Of a stretch of DNA of 64,000 bases, positions 1 to 8,654 are shown piece by piece; position 1 is the stretch's first letter; each line of letters starts with the position of its first letter. The notes below the pieces were generated by a model. It was not told where the DNA came from and made no database searches. It saw only the letters and a list, made by a program, of their open reading frames with translations. A program made the translations under genes and the position numbers. Origin of the DNA: Rugamonas sp. (GTDB lineage: Bacteria > Pseudomonadota > Gammaproteobacteria > Burkholderiales > Burkholderiaceae_D); NCBI RefSeq assembly GCF_025354735.1, contig NZ_JANXMI010000244.1, positions 1 through 64,000 of the forward strand, given 5' to 3'.

Positions 1-734
1 TGCTGAAACTCGGCGGCTACGGCTTCGTGCGGTTTTCGCTGCCGATCACGCCTGATGCGAGCCACTACCTGTCCGGCTTCATGATCACGCTGTCGCTGAT
101 CGCCGTGATCTACATCGGCCTGGTGGCCCTGGTCCAGAAGGACATGAAAAAACTGGTCGCCTATTCGTCGATCGCCCACATGGGCTTCGTCACGCTGGGC
201 TTCTTCGTCTTCAACGACATCGCCATGCAGGGCGGCATCGTGCAAATGATTTCGCACGGCTTCATCTCCGGCGCCATGTTCCTGTGCATCGGCGTGCTCT
301 ACGATCAGGCCCACTCGCGCCAGATCGCCGACTACGGAGGAGTGGTCAACAAGATGCCGAAGTTCGCGGCCCTGTTCATCTTCTTCTCGATGGCCAACTG
401 CGGCCTGCCCGCCACCTCCGGCTTCGTCGGCGAGTTCATGGTCATCCTCGGCGCGGTCCAGTTCAACTTCTGGATCGGCCTGCTGGCCGCCACCGCCCTG
501 ATCCTGGGCGCCGCCTACTCGCTGTGGATGGCCAAGCGCGTCATCTTCGGCAAGGTCACCAACCACCATGTGGCCGAGCTGGTCGACATCAACGGCCGCG
601 AGTTCCTGATGCTGGGCATCCTGGCGATCGCCGTGCTGGTGATGGGCCTGTATCCAGCGCCGTTCACCGACACCATGCAAACCTCCGTCGCCGACCTGCT
701 CAAGCATGTCGCCGCGAGCAAGCTGCCTTACTAA
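1..734 (+). CDS. nuoM: NADH-quinone oxidoreductase subunit M, 3' part
   Basis: C-terminal part of NuoM, one of the antiporter-like membrane subunits of respiratory complex I that help pump protons as NADH is oxidised by quinone. The frame is open from the first bases of the window, so the start lies outside it. The visible part is a chain of hydrophobic helices and carries the family's conserved stretches KLGGYGFVRF, KKLVAYSSIAHMGF (the lysine-containing channel helix) and a GLPATSGFVGEF loop. It ends with TAA 21 bp before nuoN, as expected inside the nuoA-N operon. Identification is secure; only the N-terminus is missing. Confidence 0.97.
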   Translation, partial: LKLGGYGFVRFSLPITPDASHYLSGFMITLSLIAVIYIGLVALVQKDMKKLVAYSSIAHMGFVTLGFFVFNDIAMQGGIVQMISHGFISGAMFLCIGVLYDQAHSRQIADYGGVVNKMPKFAALFIFFSMANCGLPATSGFVGEFMVILGAVQFNFWIGLLAATALILGAAYSLWMAKRVIFGKVTNHHVAELVDINGREFLMLGILAIAVLVMGLYPAPFTDTMQTSVADLLKHVAASKLPY

Positions 735-755
735 GAAGAAAACGGAAACGCATAC

Positions 756-2261
756 ATGATTACCTCTGTGATTCCCCAGGTTACGCCTGACATGGCCCCG
801 CTGTCGGCGGAGATCTTTTTGCTGGTCGCCGCGTCGGCGATCCTGCTGATCGATATGTTCCTGTCCGACAGCAAGCGCCACATCACCTATCTGCTGTCGC
901 TGGCCACGCTGCTGGTCTGCGGCTGGTTCAGCTTCGCCGACTACAACGCCGGCACCACGGTGTACACGTTCTCGAACATGTTCATCTCGGACCCGATGGC
1001 CAATCTGCTGAAACTGTTCTCCTACCTGGCCGTCGGCCTGACGCTGATCTACTCGCGCAGCTACGCCACCGACCGTGGCATGTTGGGCGGCAACCTCGGC
1101 GGCGAGTTCTACGTGCTGGCCCTGTTCTCGCTGCTGGGCCAGATGGTCATGATCTCCGGCAATAACATGCTGTCGATCTACCTCGGCGTCGAACTGATGT
1201 CGCTGTCGCTGTACGCGCTGATCGCGCTGCGCCGCGACGACGGCCGCTCGACCGAAGCGGCGATGAAATACTTCATCCTCGGCGCGCTGGCCTCCGGCTT
1301 CCTGTTGTACGGCATCTCCATGCTGTACGGCGCCACCGGCACGCTGGACCTGACCCTGATCGCCAAGGCCGCCGCCAGCGGCACCATCAAGCCGACCATC
1401 CTGATCTTCGGCCTGGTGTTCCTGGTCGCCGGCCTGGCCTTCAAGCTCGGCGTGGTGCCCTTCCACATGTGGGTGCCGGACGTCTACCAGGGCGCGCCGA
1501 CGGCCGTCACGCTGCTGCTGGGCGGTGCGCCGAAACTGGCCACCTTCGCCATCTGCATCCGCTTGCTGGTCGAAGGCTTGCTGCCGATGGCCGTCGACTG
1601 GCAGCAGATGCTGATGGTGCTGGCCGTCATGTCGCTGGCCATCGGCAACCTGACCGCCATCGCCCAGACCAACATCAAGCGCATGCTGGCTTACTCGACC
1701 ATCGCGCAAATGGGCTTCGTGCTGCTGGGCCTGTTGTCCGGCGTGGTCGGCACCCGTTCCGACTTCGCCCCGGCCGCCTACGCCGGCGCCATGTACTACG
1801 CCATCACCTACGTGATGACGACGCTGGGCAGCTTCGGCGTCATCATGCTGCTGGCCCGCAACGGCTTCGAAGCGGAAGAACTGGCCGACTTCAAGGGCCT
1901 GAGCCAGCGCAGCCCGTGGTTCGCGGTCGTCATGTCGATTTTGATGTTCTCGCTGGCCGGCGTGCCGCCGATGATGGGCTTCATGGCCAAGTTCTCGGTA
2001 TTGAGCTCGGTGCTGGCCACCAGCCAGATCTGGCTGACCGTGCTGGCCGTGATGTTCTCGCTGATCGGCGCATTCTACTACCTGCGCGTGGTCAAGATGA
2101 TGTGGTTCGATGAGCCGCTCGACCATGCGCCCATCGTCACCAACGGCGACACCCGCTTCATCCTCAGCCTGAACGGCGCGGCCATCGTCCTGATGGGCGT
2201 GCTGCCCGGTCCGCTGCTGGGCGCCTGCCTGAGCGCCATGACCAAGACGCTGAACTCGTAA
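756..2261 (+). CDS. nuoN: NADH-quinone oxidoreductase subunit N
   Basis: Complete 501-residue NuoN, a polytopic inner-membrane proton-pumping subunit of complex I and last gene of the nuo operon. About 14 hydrophobic helices are visible. Family motifs include [30 protein letters not shown] and the Lys-bearing [15 protein letters not shown], which parallels the equivalent helix of NuoM. The ATG at 756 follows an A-rich AAGAAGAAAACGGAAACG leader. The stop overlaps the next start by one base (TAATG), which suggests translational coupling to the DUF2818 gene. Length agrees with betaproteobacterial homologues. Confidence 0.98.
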   Translation: MITSVIPQVTPDMAPLSAEIFLLVAASAILLIDMFLSDSKRHITYLLSLATLLVCGWFSFADYNAGTTVYTFSNMFISDPMANLLKLFSYLAVGLTLIYSRSYATDRGMLGGNLGGEFYVLALFSLLGQMVMISGNNMLSIYLGVELMSLSLYALIALRRDDGRSTEAAMKYFILGALASGFLLYGISMLYGATGTLDLTLIAKAAASGTIKPTILIFGLVFLVAGLAFKLGVVPFHMWVPDVYQGAPTAVTLLLGGAPKLATFAICIRLLVEGLLPMAVDWQQMLMVLAVMSLAIGNLTAIAQTNIKRMLAYSTIAQMGFVLLGLLSGVVGTRSDFAPAAYAGAMYYAITYVMTTLGSFGVIMLLARNGFEAEELADFKGLSQRSPWFAVVMSILMFSLAGVPPMMGFMAKFSVLSSVLATSQIWLTVLAVMFSLIGAFYYLRVVKMMWFDEPLDHAPIVTNGDTRFILSLNGAAIVLMGVLPGPLLGACLSAMTKTLNS

Positions 2262-2584
2262 TGGAAGTCGCGTCCGCCAGCTGGTTGGTGATCGTGCTCG
2301 CAATCGCGGCCGCCAACCTGCCGTTCTTCAACGACAAGCTGTTCGCCGTCGTGCCCTTGAAGAACGCCGCCGCGCAGGGGCGGGCGCGCAAGCCCCTCTT
2401 TATCCGCCTGCTGGAACTGATCGTGCTGTACTTCGTCGTCGGCGCCATCGGCTGCGCCCTCGAAGCCAAACTCGGCAACGCCTTCGTGCAAACCTGGGAG
2501 TTCTACGCCATCGGCGCCTGCCTGTTCCTGGTGCTGGCCTTTCCCGGTTTCGTGATGCGCTACCTGCGCAAGCGGCACGGCTGA
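2261..2584 (+). CDS. DUF2818 family small membrane protein
   Basis: Protein of 107 residues with three hydrophobic stretches (about residues 5-22, 47-65 and 80-97) separated by basic segments, so probably a three-helix inner-membrane protein. It matches the DUF2818 family, which in Burkholderiales usually sits directly after nuoN. The start codon overlaps the nuoN stop, so it is translated from the nuo transcript. The function is unknown. The fixed position suggests a role in assembly or stability of complex I, but that is inference from context only. Confidence 0.85.
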   Translation: MEVASASWLVIVLAIAAANLPFFNDKLFAVVPLKNAAAQGRARKPLFIRLLELIVLYFVVGAIGCALEAKLGNAFVQTWEFYAIGACLFLVLAFPGFVMRYLRKRHG

Positions 2585-2618
2585 TACACTGCCACCATAG
2601 TTCATCGACGGAGCCGGC

Positions 2619-3173
2619 ATGGATCTGCATCTGAAAGAAACCCGCATCGACGGCGGTCCGGTCTACGACGGCCACTTCCTCAAAGTGCAGCGCGACCGCG
2701 TGACGCTGCCCGACGGTAAAATCACCGCCCGCGAATACATCAAGCATCCCGGCGCCGTCGTGATCCTGCCACTGCTGGCCGACGGCAGCGTGCTCATGGA
2801 GCGCCAGTTCCGCTATCCGCTCGACCGCGTGTTCATCGAATTCCCGGCCGGTAAAATCGACGCCGGCGAAGACGCGCTGGCCTGCGCCAAGCGCGAGCTC
2901 GAAGAAGAAACCGGCTACACGGCCACCGAGTGGCAGTTCGTCAGCACCATCCACAACGCCATCGCCTATTCGGATGAGCACCTGGAACTGTTCCTGGCGC
3001 GCGGCCTGAGCGCCGGCGCGGCCAGGCTCGACGACGGCGAGTTCCTCGAAACCTTCACCGCCACCATCGACGAATTGCTCGAATGGGTGAGGGACCGCCG
3101 CATCACCGACGTCAAAACCGTGATCGGCATTTTCTGGCTCGACAAAATCCGCTCCGGCGCCTGGCCTCAATAA
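2619..3173 (+). CDS. NUDIX hydrolase, ADP-ribose pyrophosphatase type
   Basis: Cytosolic 184-residue NUDIX hydrolase. The complete Nudix box is visible at about residues 76-98: G, five residues, E, seven residues, then RELEEETGY. Upstream are the substrate-domain strands with VVILPLLADGSV and RQFRYPLDRVFIEFPAG, the latter characteristic of ADP-ribose/ADP-sugar pyrophosphatases (NudF type), which cleave ADP-ribose to AMP and ribose 5-phosphate. GGAG lies 5 nt before the ATG. It follows the nuo/DUF2818 genes by 34 bp, a common Burkholderiales order. The exact nucleotide substrate cannot be read from the sequence. Confidence 0.9.
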   Translation: MDLHLKETRIDGGPVYDGHFLKVQRDRVTLPDGKITAREYIKHPGAVVILPLLADGSVLMERQFRYPLDRVFIEFPAGKIDAGEDALACAKRELEEETGYTATEWQFVSTIHNAIAYSDEHLELFLARGLSAGAARLDDGEFLETFTATIDELLEWVRDRRITDVKTVIGIFWLDKIRSGAWPQ

Positions 3174-3177
3174 CAGG

Positions 3178-3969
3178 TTGAACACCGTGACTGCGCCGCA
3201 CCGTTCCAGCGGTTGGGGGAGGCCGGTTGGCCGCCGCCCGCGTTTCACCGGCTTGCGGGCGGTGATGGTGGCCGGCCTGTTTTTCAGCCTGTTCGTCGGC
3301 CGCGCCGCCGAAGCCGCCGAGCGCACCCCGTTCCAGGTCCGCTGCGAAGACACGATCAAAAAAACCGTCACCGTGCTGGTCTCGCAAAAGCACGGCTACA
3401 GCATCGACACCCATTTGTCCGCGCGCGCGCTGACGGTGATGAAGGACGTGGCGCCGGCCTATTCCTTCGCCGCCGGCCTGACCCGCACCGAGTCGCGCGT
3501 CGAAGTGGCGCTGGGTGGCCCCATCCTGCAAGACCCGGCCAGCGGCTACGAATGCGTCGCGCCGCAGATCGACGTCGAGCTCTATTACATGCCGGTGGTG
3601 ATCTACATCGCCAGGGAACTGCCGCCCGACAGCTGCGCCTACAAGGAAGTGCTGGCGCACGAGATGCGCCACCTGCAAGCCTACACCGACCATCTGCCCA
3701 AGGTCGACCAGCAGGTGCGCGAGGCGCTCACCAAACGCTTCGGCGACAAGCCGCTGTACGCGCCGTCCGGCACCGCCATGTCGGCGCTGGAACATGAAAT
3801 CAACAGCGGCTGGCTGCCGTATATCCGCGGCGAGCTGGCCCGGGTCGAAGAGCAGCAGGCGCTGATCGACGCGCCCGAAGAATATGCGCGCCTCGGCAAA
3901 GTCTGCGGCAGCGAAATCGCCACCATCCTCGGCAAGCTGCGGCCCGCCGTCCCGGCCCGCCGGCCCTAA
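3178..3969 (+). CDS. Secreted zincin-like HExxH protein of unknown function
   Basis: Up to 263 residues. An N-terminal basic region is followed by a hydrophobic helix (about residues 26-44) ending in an Ala-rich cleavage-like site, so the protein is probably exported. The start is uncertain: TTG 3178, GTG 3187 and ATG 3265 are all in frame and none has a strong ribosome site; the later starts still keep most of the hydrophobic segment. The motif HEMRH (residues 161-165 counted from the TTG) within VLAHEMRHLQAY matches the HExxH zinc-peptidase signature, and four cysteines could form disulfides. I do not recognise a named family. It follows the NUDIX gene by 4 bp and ends 13 bp before ispD. 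Confidence 0.7.
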   Translation: MNTVTAPHRSSGWGRPVGRRPRFTGLRAVMVAGLFFSLFVGRAAEAAERTPFQVRCEDTIKKTVTVLVSQKHGYSIDTHLSARALTVMKDVAPAYSFAAGLTRTESRVEVALGGPILQDPASGYECVAPQIDVELYYMPVVIYIARELPPDSCAYKEVLAHEMRHLQAYTDHLPKVDQQVREALTKRFGDKPLYAPSGTAMSALEHEINSGWLPYIRGELARVEEQQALIDAPEEYARLGKVCGSEIATILGKLRPAVPARRP

Positions 3970-3982
3970 TCGAAAGCCCATC

Positions 3983-4732
3983 GTGAACCCGACCACCGCC
4001 GCCTCCACCACTGCCGCCGCTTCCCCCACTGCCGCCGCATCGCCCGCGCCGCGCTACTTCGCGCTGATCCCGGCCGCCGGCGTCGGCGCCCGCATGGCCG
4101 CCGGCGGCCCCAAACAATACCTGCCGCTGGCCGGCCAGCCGATGTTGCGCCACACGCTGAACGCCTTCCTCGGCAGCGCGCTGATCGCCCACACCTACGT
4201 CGTCGTCAGCGCCGACGATCCCTATATCGACGCGCTGCTGCCGCCGTCCGGCGTGACGGTGCTGCGCTGCGGCGGCGCCACCCGCATGGACTCGGTGCGG
4301 AACGCCTTGCGCGCGCTGCGCGACCAAGTCGGCGACGACGACTGGGTGCTGGTGCACGACGCGGCCCGACCCGGCCTGACGCCGGCGCTGATCGCGAAAC
4401 TGATCGCCGGCGTCGGCACGGCGGCGGCCGGCGGCCTGCTGGCGCTGCCGGTGGTCGACACCGTCAAGCGCGCCGCGCCCGGCGCCGCCGTCGGCACCGT
4501 GCCGCGCGACGGCCTGTGGCTGGCGCAGACGCCGCAAATGTTTTCCTATCGCCTGCTGACGCGCGCGCTGGCCGCCGCCACCGACGCCACCCTCGTCACC
4601 GACGACGCCAGCGCCGTCGAAGCGCTGGGCCTGTCGCCGGTGCTGGTCGAAGGCCACCCGCGCAATTTGAAAGTGACGCTGCCGGCCGACGTCCGCATCG
4701 CCGAGATGTACCTGGCCGATTCATCCGACTAA
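3983..4732 (+). CDS. ispD: 2-C-methyl-D-erythritol 4-phosphate cytidylyltransferase
   Basis: IspD of the MEP isoprenoid pathway: transfers CMP from CTP to methylerythritol 4-phosphate. The nucleotide-binding segment [11 protein letters not shown]...GGPKQYLPL is intact, as are [16 protein letters not shown] and [13 protein letters not shown]. The GTG at 3983 is taken as start because the frame upstream is covered by the previous gene and the next ATG would fall inside the CTP-binding loop. This gives 249 residues with an Ala/Thr/Pro-rich extension of about 25 residues before the first strand, longer than the Escherichia coli protein. ispF follows after 31 bp, the usual pairing. Confidence 0.95.
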   Translation: MNPTTAASTTAAASPTAAASPAPRYFALIPAAGVGARMAAGGPKQYLPLAGQPMLRHTLNAFLGSALIAHTYVVVSADDPYIDALLPPSGVTVLRCGGATRMDSVRNALRALRDQVGDDDWVLVHDAARPGLTPALIAKLIAGVGTAAAGGLLALPVVDTVKRAAPGAAVGTVPRDGLWLAQTPQMFSYRLLTRALAAATDATLVTDDASAVEALGLSPVLVEGHPRNLKVTLPADVRIAEMYLADSSD

Positions 4733-4763
4733 AACCATTGAATACGCATCCACGAGGCACACC

Positions 4764-5288
4764 ATGAGCACCACCGACACATCCAACGCAGTCGCCGCAG
4801 CCGCCGCACTCCCGTTCCGCATCGGCCAGGGTTACGACTGCCACGCGCTGGTGGAAAACCGGCTGTTGATTCTGGGCGGGGTGACGATCCCTCACCACCT
4901 CGGCCTGCTGGGCCACTCCGACGCCGACGCGCTGCTGCACGCGATCACCGACGCCATCCTCGGCGCCGCCGCGCTGGGCGACATCGGCAAGCACTTCCCC
5001 GACACCGACCCGCAATTCAAGGGCGCCGACTCGCGCACGCTGCTGCGCGAAGCGGCGCGCCGGGTGCGGGCGACCGGCTACGACATCGGCAACATCGACG
5101 CCACCATCATCGCGCAGCGCCCGAAGATGGCGCCGCACATCGGCGCCATGTGCGCGCACGTGGCCGACGATGTGGGCGTGACGGTGGGCCAGGTCAACAT
5201 CAAGGCCAAGACCAACGAGAAGCTGGGGTATTTGGGCCGCGAAGAAGGCATCGCGGCCGAAGCCGTGGCGCTGCTGGTGCGCCGCTGA
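4764..5288 (+). CDS. ispF: 2-C-methyl-D-erythritol 2,4-cyclodiphosphate synthase
   Basis: IspF, the enzyme after IspD and IspE in the MEP pathway: cyclises CDP-methylerythritol 2-phosphate, releasing CMP. It is 174 residues with a short Ala/Thr-rich N-terminal extension. The zinc ligands lie in GQGYDCHAL and [17 protein letters not shown], followed by [19 protein letters not shown] and the substrate loop [16 protein letters not shown] sits 6 nt before the ATG. The stop is only 4 bp from the end of the convergent BrnA gene, with no obvious terminator hairpin between them. Confidence 0.96.
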   Translation: MSTTDTSNAVAAAAALPFRIGQGYDCHALVENRLLILGGVTIPHHLGLLGHSDADALLHAITDAILGAAALGDIGKHFPDTDPQFKGADSRTLLREAARRVRATGYDIGNIDATIIAQRPKMAPHIGAMCAHVADDVGVTVGQVNIKAKTNEKLGYLGREEGIAAEAVALLVRR

Positions 5289-5292
5289 GGAC

Positions 5293-5646
5293 TCAGCGGT
5301 CCAAGGGAGGCTCGTAATATTGGCGCAGCTCGTCGTAGTACTCGCGCAGCGCGATGTTGATTAAAACTTTGTAGTACTCAGGCTCGCGCCTTTGGAACCA
5401 TGACAGCACATCTTCATCGATGCGCAGTTCGACGGCCACCTTGGGCGGCGGCGGGCCAAAGTTCATACGCACAATTCCATTCTCCATATCTTCGGGACGG
5501 GCTTCGGAATCCTCTCCGGTAAGCTCGATGTCGCTGTCCTTCATATTAAAGACCCGCCGCAGATCCGTTTCACCGGATGACCTGTGAATAGAGAATTTCG
5601 GTTTCTCGCCGATCGGCTCTGCGGAACGAGATGATTCGGATTTCAT
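5293..5646 (-). CDS. brnA: BrnA family antitoxin
   Basis: Antitoxin of a type II BrnTA module, 117 residues. The C-terminal part (KVAVELRIDEDVLSWF followed by about 30 residues) is the ribbon-helix-helix-like DNA-binding and dimerisation region of the BrnA family. The N-terminal part holds the conserved TDLRRVFNMKDSDIEL stretch, which argues for the long start at 5646 rather than the internal ATG at 5544; GGAG lies 7 nt upstream of the long start. The consequence is a 77-bp overlap with the end of brnT. BrnA normally neutralises BrnT and represses the operon. Confidence 0.88.
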   Translation of the reverse strand: MKSESSRSAEPIGEKPKFSIHRSSGETDLRRVFNMKDSDIELTGEDSEARPEDMENGIVRMNFGPPPPKVAVELRIDEDVLSWFQRREPEYYKVLINIALREYYDELRQYYEPPLDR

Positions 5647-5854
5647 AATCGGTCTCCGTGTGGGTGATGGCTACGGCTGTGCTGCCCAAAAAACCTAGTG
5701 TGATAAAGCGCCGCTCGGAATAAAAGTGGCGCTTGTCTTCACGAACATAATTTTCGCGGAGGAACACTGCTTCAGCTTGGGCGAAATCGTAGCCATGCTT
5801 TTTCAGGTTGAGCAGCCGTTTCTTTTCATCCCAGGTGAACCGCTGCTGCTTCAT
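5570..5854 (-). CDS. brnT: BrnT family ribonuclease toxin
   Basis: Toxin of the BrnTA module: a small RelE-fold mRNA-cleaving ribonuclease that stops growth when free of BrnA. The 94-residue product starting at MKQQRFTWDEKKR has the family order: FTWDEKK, NLKKHGYDFAQAEAVF, RHFYSERRFITLGF and a C-terminal EIRIISFRRADRRE, which holds the basic and aromatic residues used by BrnT. An in-frame TTG/ATG ten codons upstream is not preferred because family members begin near the F-W-D-E motif. It precedes brnA and overlaps it by 77 bp. The pair abuts ispF with no other accessory genes. Confidence 0.9.
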   Translation of the reverse strand: MKQQRFTWDEKKRLLNLKKHGYDFAQAEAVFLRENYVREDKRHFYSERRFITLGFLGSTAVAITHTETDYEIRIISFRRADRRETEILYSQVIR

Positions 5855-6017
5855 TGTAGGCCGCTCCGCAGACACATCAAGCAAGCCGAGGGCTTGTCCT
5901 GAAACTGTATCCGCGCGGCGCCCGTCCCGCTGTCGACTAGCGCAAGCCGATCACGCCGGCGCCGCGCGGCCGCCGCCAGGTTCGCTGTGCGTCGTCGCGG
6001 GCGCCCTCTGCGCATTA

Positions 6018-6878
6018 TCAGGCGCGTTCGAGCAGCGCGCGCAGTGCCGCGTCGAGCGTCGTGCCGCCCTTGCGCGACATGTGCGGGCCGCCTTCGAAAT
6101 CGATCCAGCCTTGGTTGAAGCCGTCCAGCATCTGGCTGCGCGGGACCGGATTGCGCATGCCCTGCGACGTCAATAAATCATGCCAGGTGTCGCGCGGCAC
6201 GGCCGTGGCGGCGACCGGGTGGCCCAGCAGCCGCGCGAAGCCGGCCGCGATATCGTTCGGGCTGACGCGCTCCTGCGCCTCCAGTTCGACCACGCGCACG
6301 CCGTCCCAACGCGCCTGCATCAGCTCCGCCGCCAGGGCCGCGATATCGGCGCAAGCGACCATCGGCACCTCGCGGTCCAGCGGTTGCAGGAAGTTGGGGA
6401 TCACGCCATCGCGCGCGGCCGCCACGTCCCACAGGCTGTTTTCGATGAACCAGGCGGCGCGCAGAAAGGCGACCGGCAGCGCCAGCGTGCCCAGTTCGCG
6501 CTCCATGATGCCGAGCTGGTTGAGCAGGTTGGGCTGCGTTGCCTGGGCGCCGACGGTCGACAGGCAGACCACGCGTTCGGGACGCGCCGCTTGCAGCGCC
6601 ATGCGCAGCGAGGCGATGACGGCGCGCGATTCCGGGAAGCCGTCGGTTGGGTCGAAGTTCGGCGGCAGCAGCACGAAGACGGCGCTGGCGCCGGTGAAGG
6701 CGTGGGTCAGCGCCGCAGTGCCGTGCATGTCGGCCAGAGCGATTTCGCAGCCGCGCCCGGCCCAGGCCGCGCCCTTGGCGGCGTCGCGCACGATGGCGCG
6801 CACGGGCAGGCCGGCGGCCAGCAGGTGGTGGGCGAGGGCGCCGCCGACTTGGCCGGTGATACCGGTGATTGCATACAT
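6018..6878 (-). CDS. NmrA-like NAD(P)-binding oxidoreductase
   Basis: Cytosolic 286-residue atypical short-chain dehydrogenase of the NmrA/QorB-like group. The Rossmann glycine motif GITGQVGG is at residues 5-12, followed by RAIVRDAAKG for the cofactor phosphate or ribose. Proteins of this group act as NADPH-quinone reductases or redox sensors; the substrate here is unknown. GGAG lies 6 nt before the ATG. The gene is divergent from a LysR-type regulator 112 bp away, the usual arrangement in which the regulator controls the enzyme gene. Between it and brnT (5855-6017) I see no gene. Confidence 0.85.
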   Translation of the reverse strand: MYAITGITGQVGGALAHHLLAAGLPVRAIVRDAAKGAAWAGRGCEIALADMHGTAALTHAFTGASAVFVLLPPNFDPTDGFPESRAVIASLRMALQAARPERVVCLSTVGAQATQPNLLNQLGIMERELGTLALPVAFLRAAWFIENSLWDVAAARDGVIPNFLQPLDREVPMVACADIAALAAELMQARWDGVRVVELEAQERVSPNDIAAGFARLLGHPVAATAVPRDTWHDLLTSQGMRNPVPRSQMLDGFNQGWIDFEGGPHMSRKGGTTLDAALRALLERA

Positions 6879-6990
6879 GGTGAGCTCCTGTGGGGTGATG
6901 GCGGCCGCTGCCGCATGGAAGAAGTATGCTGCGCGGCGCTCGATTCTCCGATAGCATGGCGCTCATATCATTCATGACTAAGGGGCATCA

Positions 6991-7899
6991 ATGACATTCG
7001 ATGAACGGGTGGTGAACGGCATGCGCGTGCTCGATGCGATCGTCGACAGCGGCAGTTTCGTCGGCGCCGGCGAGCTGCTGGGGATGTCGCAGTCGGGTGT
7101 CAGCCGCGCGCTGGCCAAGTTGGAGGCGCGACTGAAAATCCGCCTGTTCGACCGCACCACGCGCAAGGTCGCGCTGACCGACGAGGGCCGGCGCTTTTAT
7201 GCGCAGATAGGACCGCTGCTGGCGGGGCTGGAGGAGGCGGTGGCGTCGGCCGGCAGGGGCGCGGTGGCGGTGCGGGGCCGGCTGCGCATCAATGTCGACC
7301 CGTATTTTTCGCGCATCGTGCTGGGGCCGCGACTGGGCGCGTTTCTGGCGCGGCATCCCGACCTGGAGCTGGAGCTGACCACGCGCGACCAGCTGGGCGA
7401 CATGATAGGCGACGGCTTCGACCTCGCGCTGCGCTTCGGCCAGTTGCAGGCGTCGACGCTGATCGCGCGCCAGCTGATGTCGCCGCGCATACTTACCGTC
7501 GCCACGCCCGATTACGTGCGCCGCTGCGGCTTGCCGCGCGTGCCGGCCGACCTGGAAAACGGCCGCCACACCTGCATCCACTTCCGCGACCCGCACACCG
7601 GCAAGGCCTTCGACTGGGAGTTCCACCGCGGCGCCGAGCGCGTCGTCGTCGCGCCGGACAGCCAGCTGATGGTCAATGACGCCGGCACGCTGTACAGCGT
7701 CTGCCTGGCCGGCTACGGCATGGCCCAGGTGATGGATCTGGCGGTGCAGCCCATGCTGGCCTCGGGCCAGCTGGTGCAGTTGCTGCCCGACTGGAGCGAC
7801 GAGCGCTTCCCGCTGTACGCGCTGTACCCGTCGCGCCGCCACGCGCCCGCCAAGACGCGGGCCTTCCTGGCGTTCATCGAATCGCTGAGCCATGGGTAG
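6991..7899 (+). CDS. LysR family transcriptional regulator
   Basis: 302-residue LysR-type regulator. The N-terminal winged helix-turn-helix (about residues 6-65) contains IVDSGSFVGAGELLGMSQSGVSRALAKLE followed by RLFDRTTRKVALTDEG, each piece typical of the family. The rest is the periplasmic-binding-like effector domain, with the usual LRINVDPYFSRIV and DLALRFG strands. AAGGGG precedes the ATG. It faces away from the NmrA-like oxidoreductase and most likely regulates that gene and itself from the shared 112-bp spacer. The ligand is unknown. Confidence 0.92.
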   Translation: MTFDERVVNGMRVLDAIVDSGSFVGAGELLGMSQSGVSRALAKLEARLKIRLFDRTTRKVALTDEGRRFYAQIGPLLAGLEEAVASAGRGAVAVRGRLRINVDPYFSRIVLGPRLGAFLARHPDLELELTTRDQLGDMIGDGFDLALRFGQLQASTLIARQLMSPRILTVATPDYVRRCGLPRVPADLENGRHTCIHFRDPHTGKAFDWEFHRGAERVVVAPDSQLMVNDAGTLYSVCLAGYGMAQVMDLAVQPMLASGQLVQLLPDWSDERFPLYALYPSRRHAPAKTRAFLAFIESLSHG

Positions 7900-7918
7900 A
7901 TAAGCGCGAGCTTCGCTC

Positions 7919-8236
7919 TTATCGAATATGGGTGATGGTGCGGGGCGCCAGCTGGTTCAGTATGGCGAGCAGTGGGGGAAAGAGCGGCCGTAAAGTGTCC
8001 AGGCGATTGTTCGCGCTGACCAGCATCACGACAGAAATCGGTAGCGTCCGACGGTTCTGCTGATAAGGGATATTTTGGTCGGCGGTGCAAAATACGTCGA
8101 ATCGACTGGCTGCGATTCTCAGCAATTGTCCGTTCTTCTATCCCGACCATCCGCATTCGACAACGGTCCGCACCTCCTGTCCGGGCAGCGCGCGCTTCAT
8201 TTCTCTCGGTAAGGACTCATCGCGCAGTATGCGCAT
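7919..8236 (-). pseudogene. DUF5615 PIN-like toxin gene interrupted by an amber codon
   Basis: Reading the minus strand from ATG 8236 gives MRILRDESLPREMKRALPG, then EVRTVVECGWSG, a TAG codon at 8140-8138, then KNGQLLRIAASRFDVF, CTADQNIPYQQN and a hydrophobic tail to TAA-type end at 7919. Both halves are collinear, in one frame, with DUF5615/PIN-like proteins, whose N-terminus is a (M)xILLDEsLP strand and whose middle reads GWSGLKNG. The TAG therefore replaces a leucine codon (TTG to TAG would do it). Without the stop the product would be 105 residues of normal length. Such proteins usually pair with a DUF433-type antitoxin; I find none alongside. The gene is either dead or needs amber readthrough. 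Confidence 0.78.
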
Positions 8237-8341
8237 GGTTGTTCAGGGCGATGCGCAAGCATCGATGCACCCGATGAATCATTTTGCGCGCTCTGCTACC
8301 ATGGCGGCCTGATAGCAACGCAGGTCAACGGGAGAAGTGAA

Positions 8342-8644
8342 ATGGCGCGGGATATTTACGCATACCGGCACGTGGCCGTGCAGTCGGTGCAGCGCGCCGG
8401 CGGCGTCGAAGTGCATCCGATGCCAGGCCAGGCTTACTCGCCCGAATTGATGGTGCAGTGTTCGCGCCGCCTCGGCGACACCGCCCTGTATCCGCTGGGG
8501 ACGCGCTTCCTGCTGTTCGCCAAGCTGACGGACCGATTGGGCGGCACGCCCTTTCTCTACGCCTGGCACGGCGACGCCGACGTCGTGCTGTTGGCGCAGG
8601 AAGCGAAGGCCTTCCTGGCCGAATTCAAGCGCGGCCGGATTTAG
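8342..8644 (+). CDS. Hypothetical protein, 100 residues
   Basis: Small soluble protein of 100 residues with no signal peptide or membrane helix. It contains an aromatic N-terminal segment (MARDIYAYRHVAV), a single cysteine at about residue 40 and an amphipathic C-terminal helix ending KAFLAEFKRGRI. A GGGAG ribosome site lies 7 nt before the ATG, and codon use matches the neighbours, so it is likely to be real. I do not recognise the family. It starts 105 bp from the start of the divergent broken DUF5615 gene and ends 10 bp before the end of the convergent MFS gene. Confidence 0.6.
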   Translation: MARDIYAYRHVAVQSVQRAGGVEVHPMPGQAYSPELMVQCSRRLGDTALYPLGTRFLLFAKLTDRLGGTPFLYAWHGDADVVLLAQEAKAFLAEFKRGRI

Positions 8645-8654
8645 CGGTCTTCGA

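Noticed and set aside
8085-8312. 75-codon plus-strand frame
   Set aside because: It is antisense to the DUF5615 remnant, which explains the sequence better.
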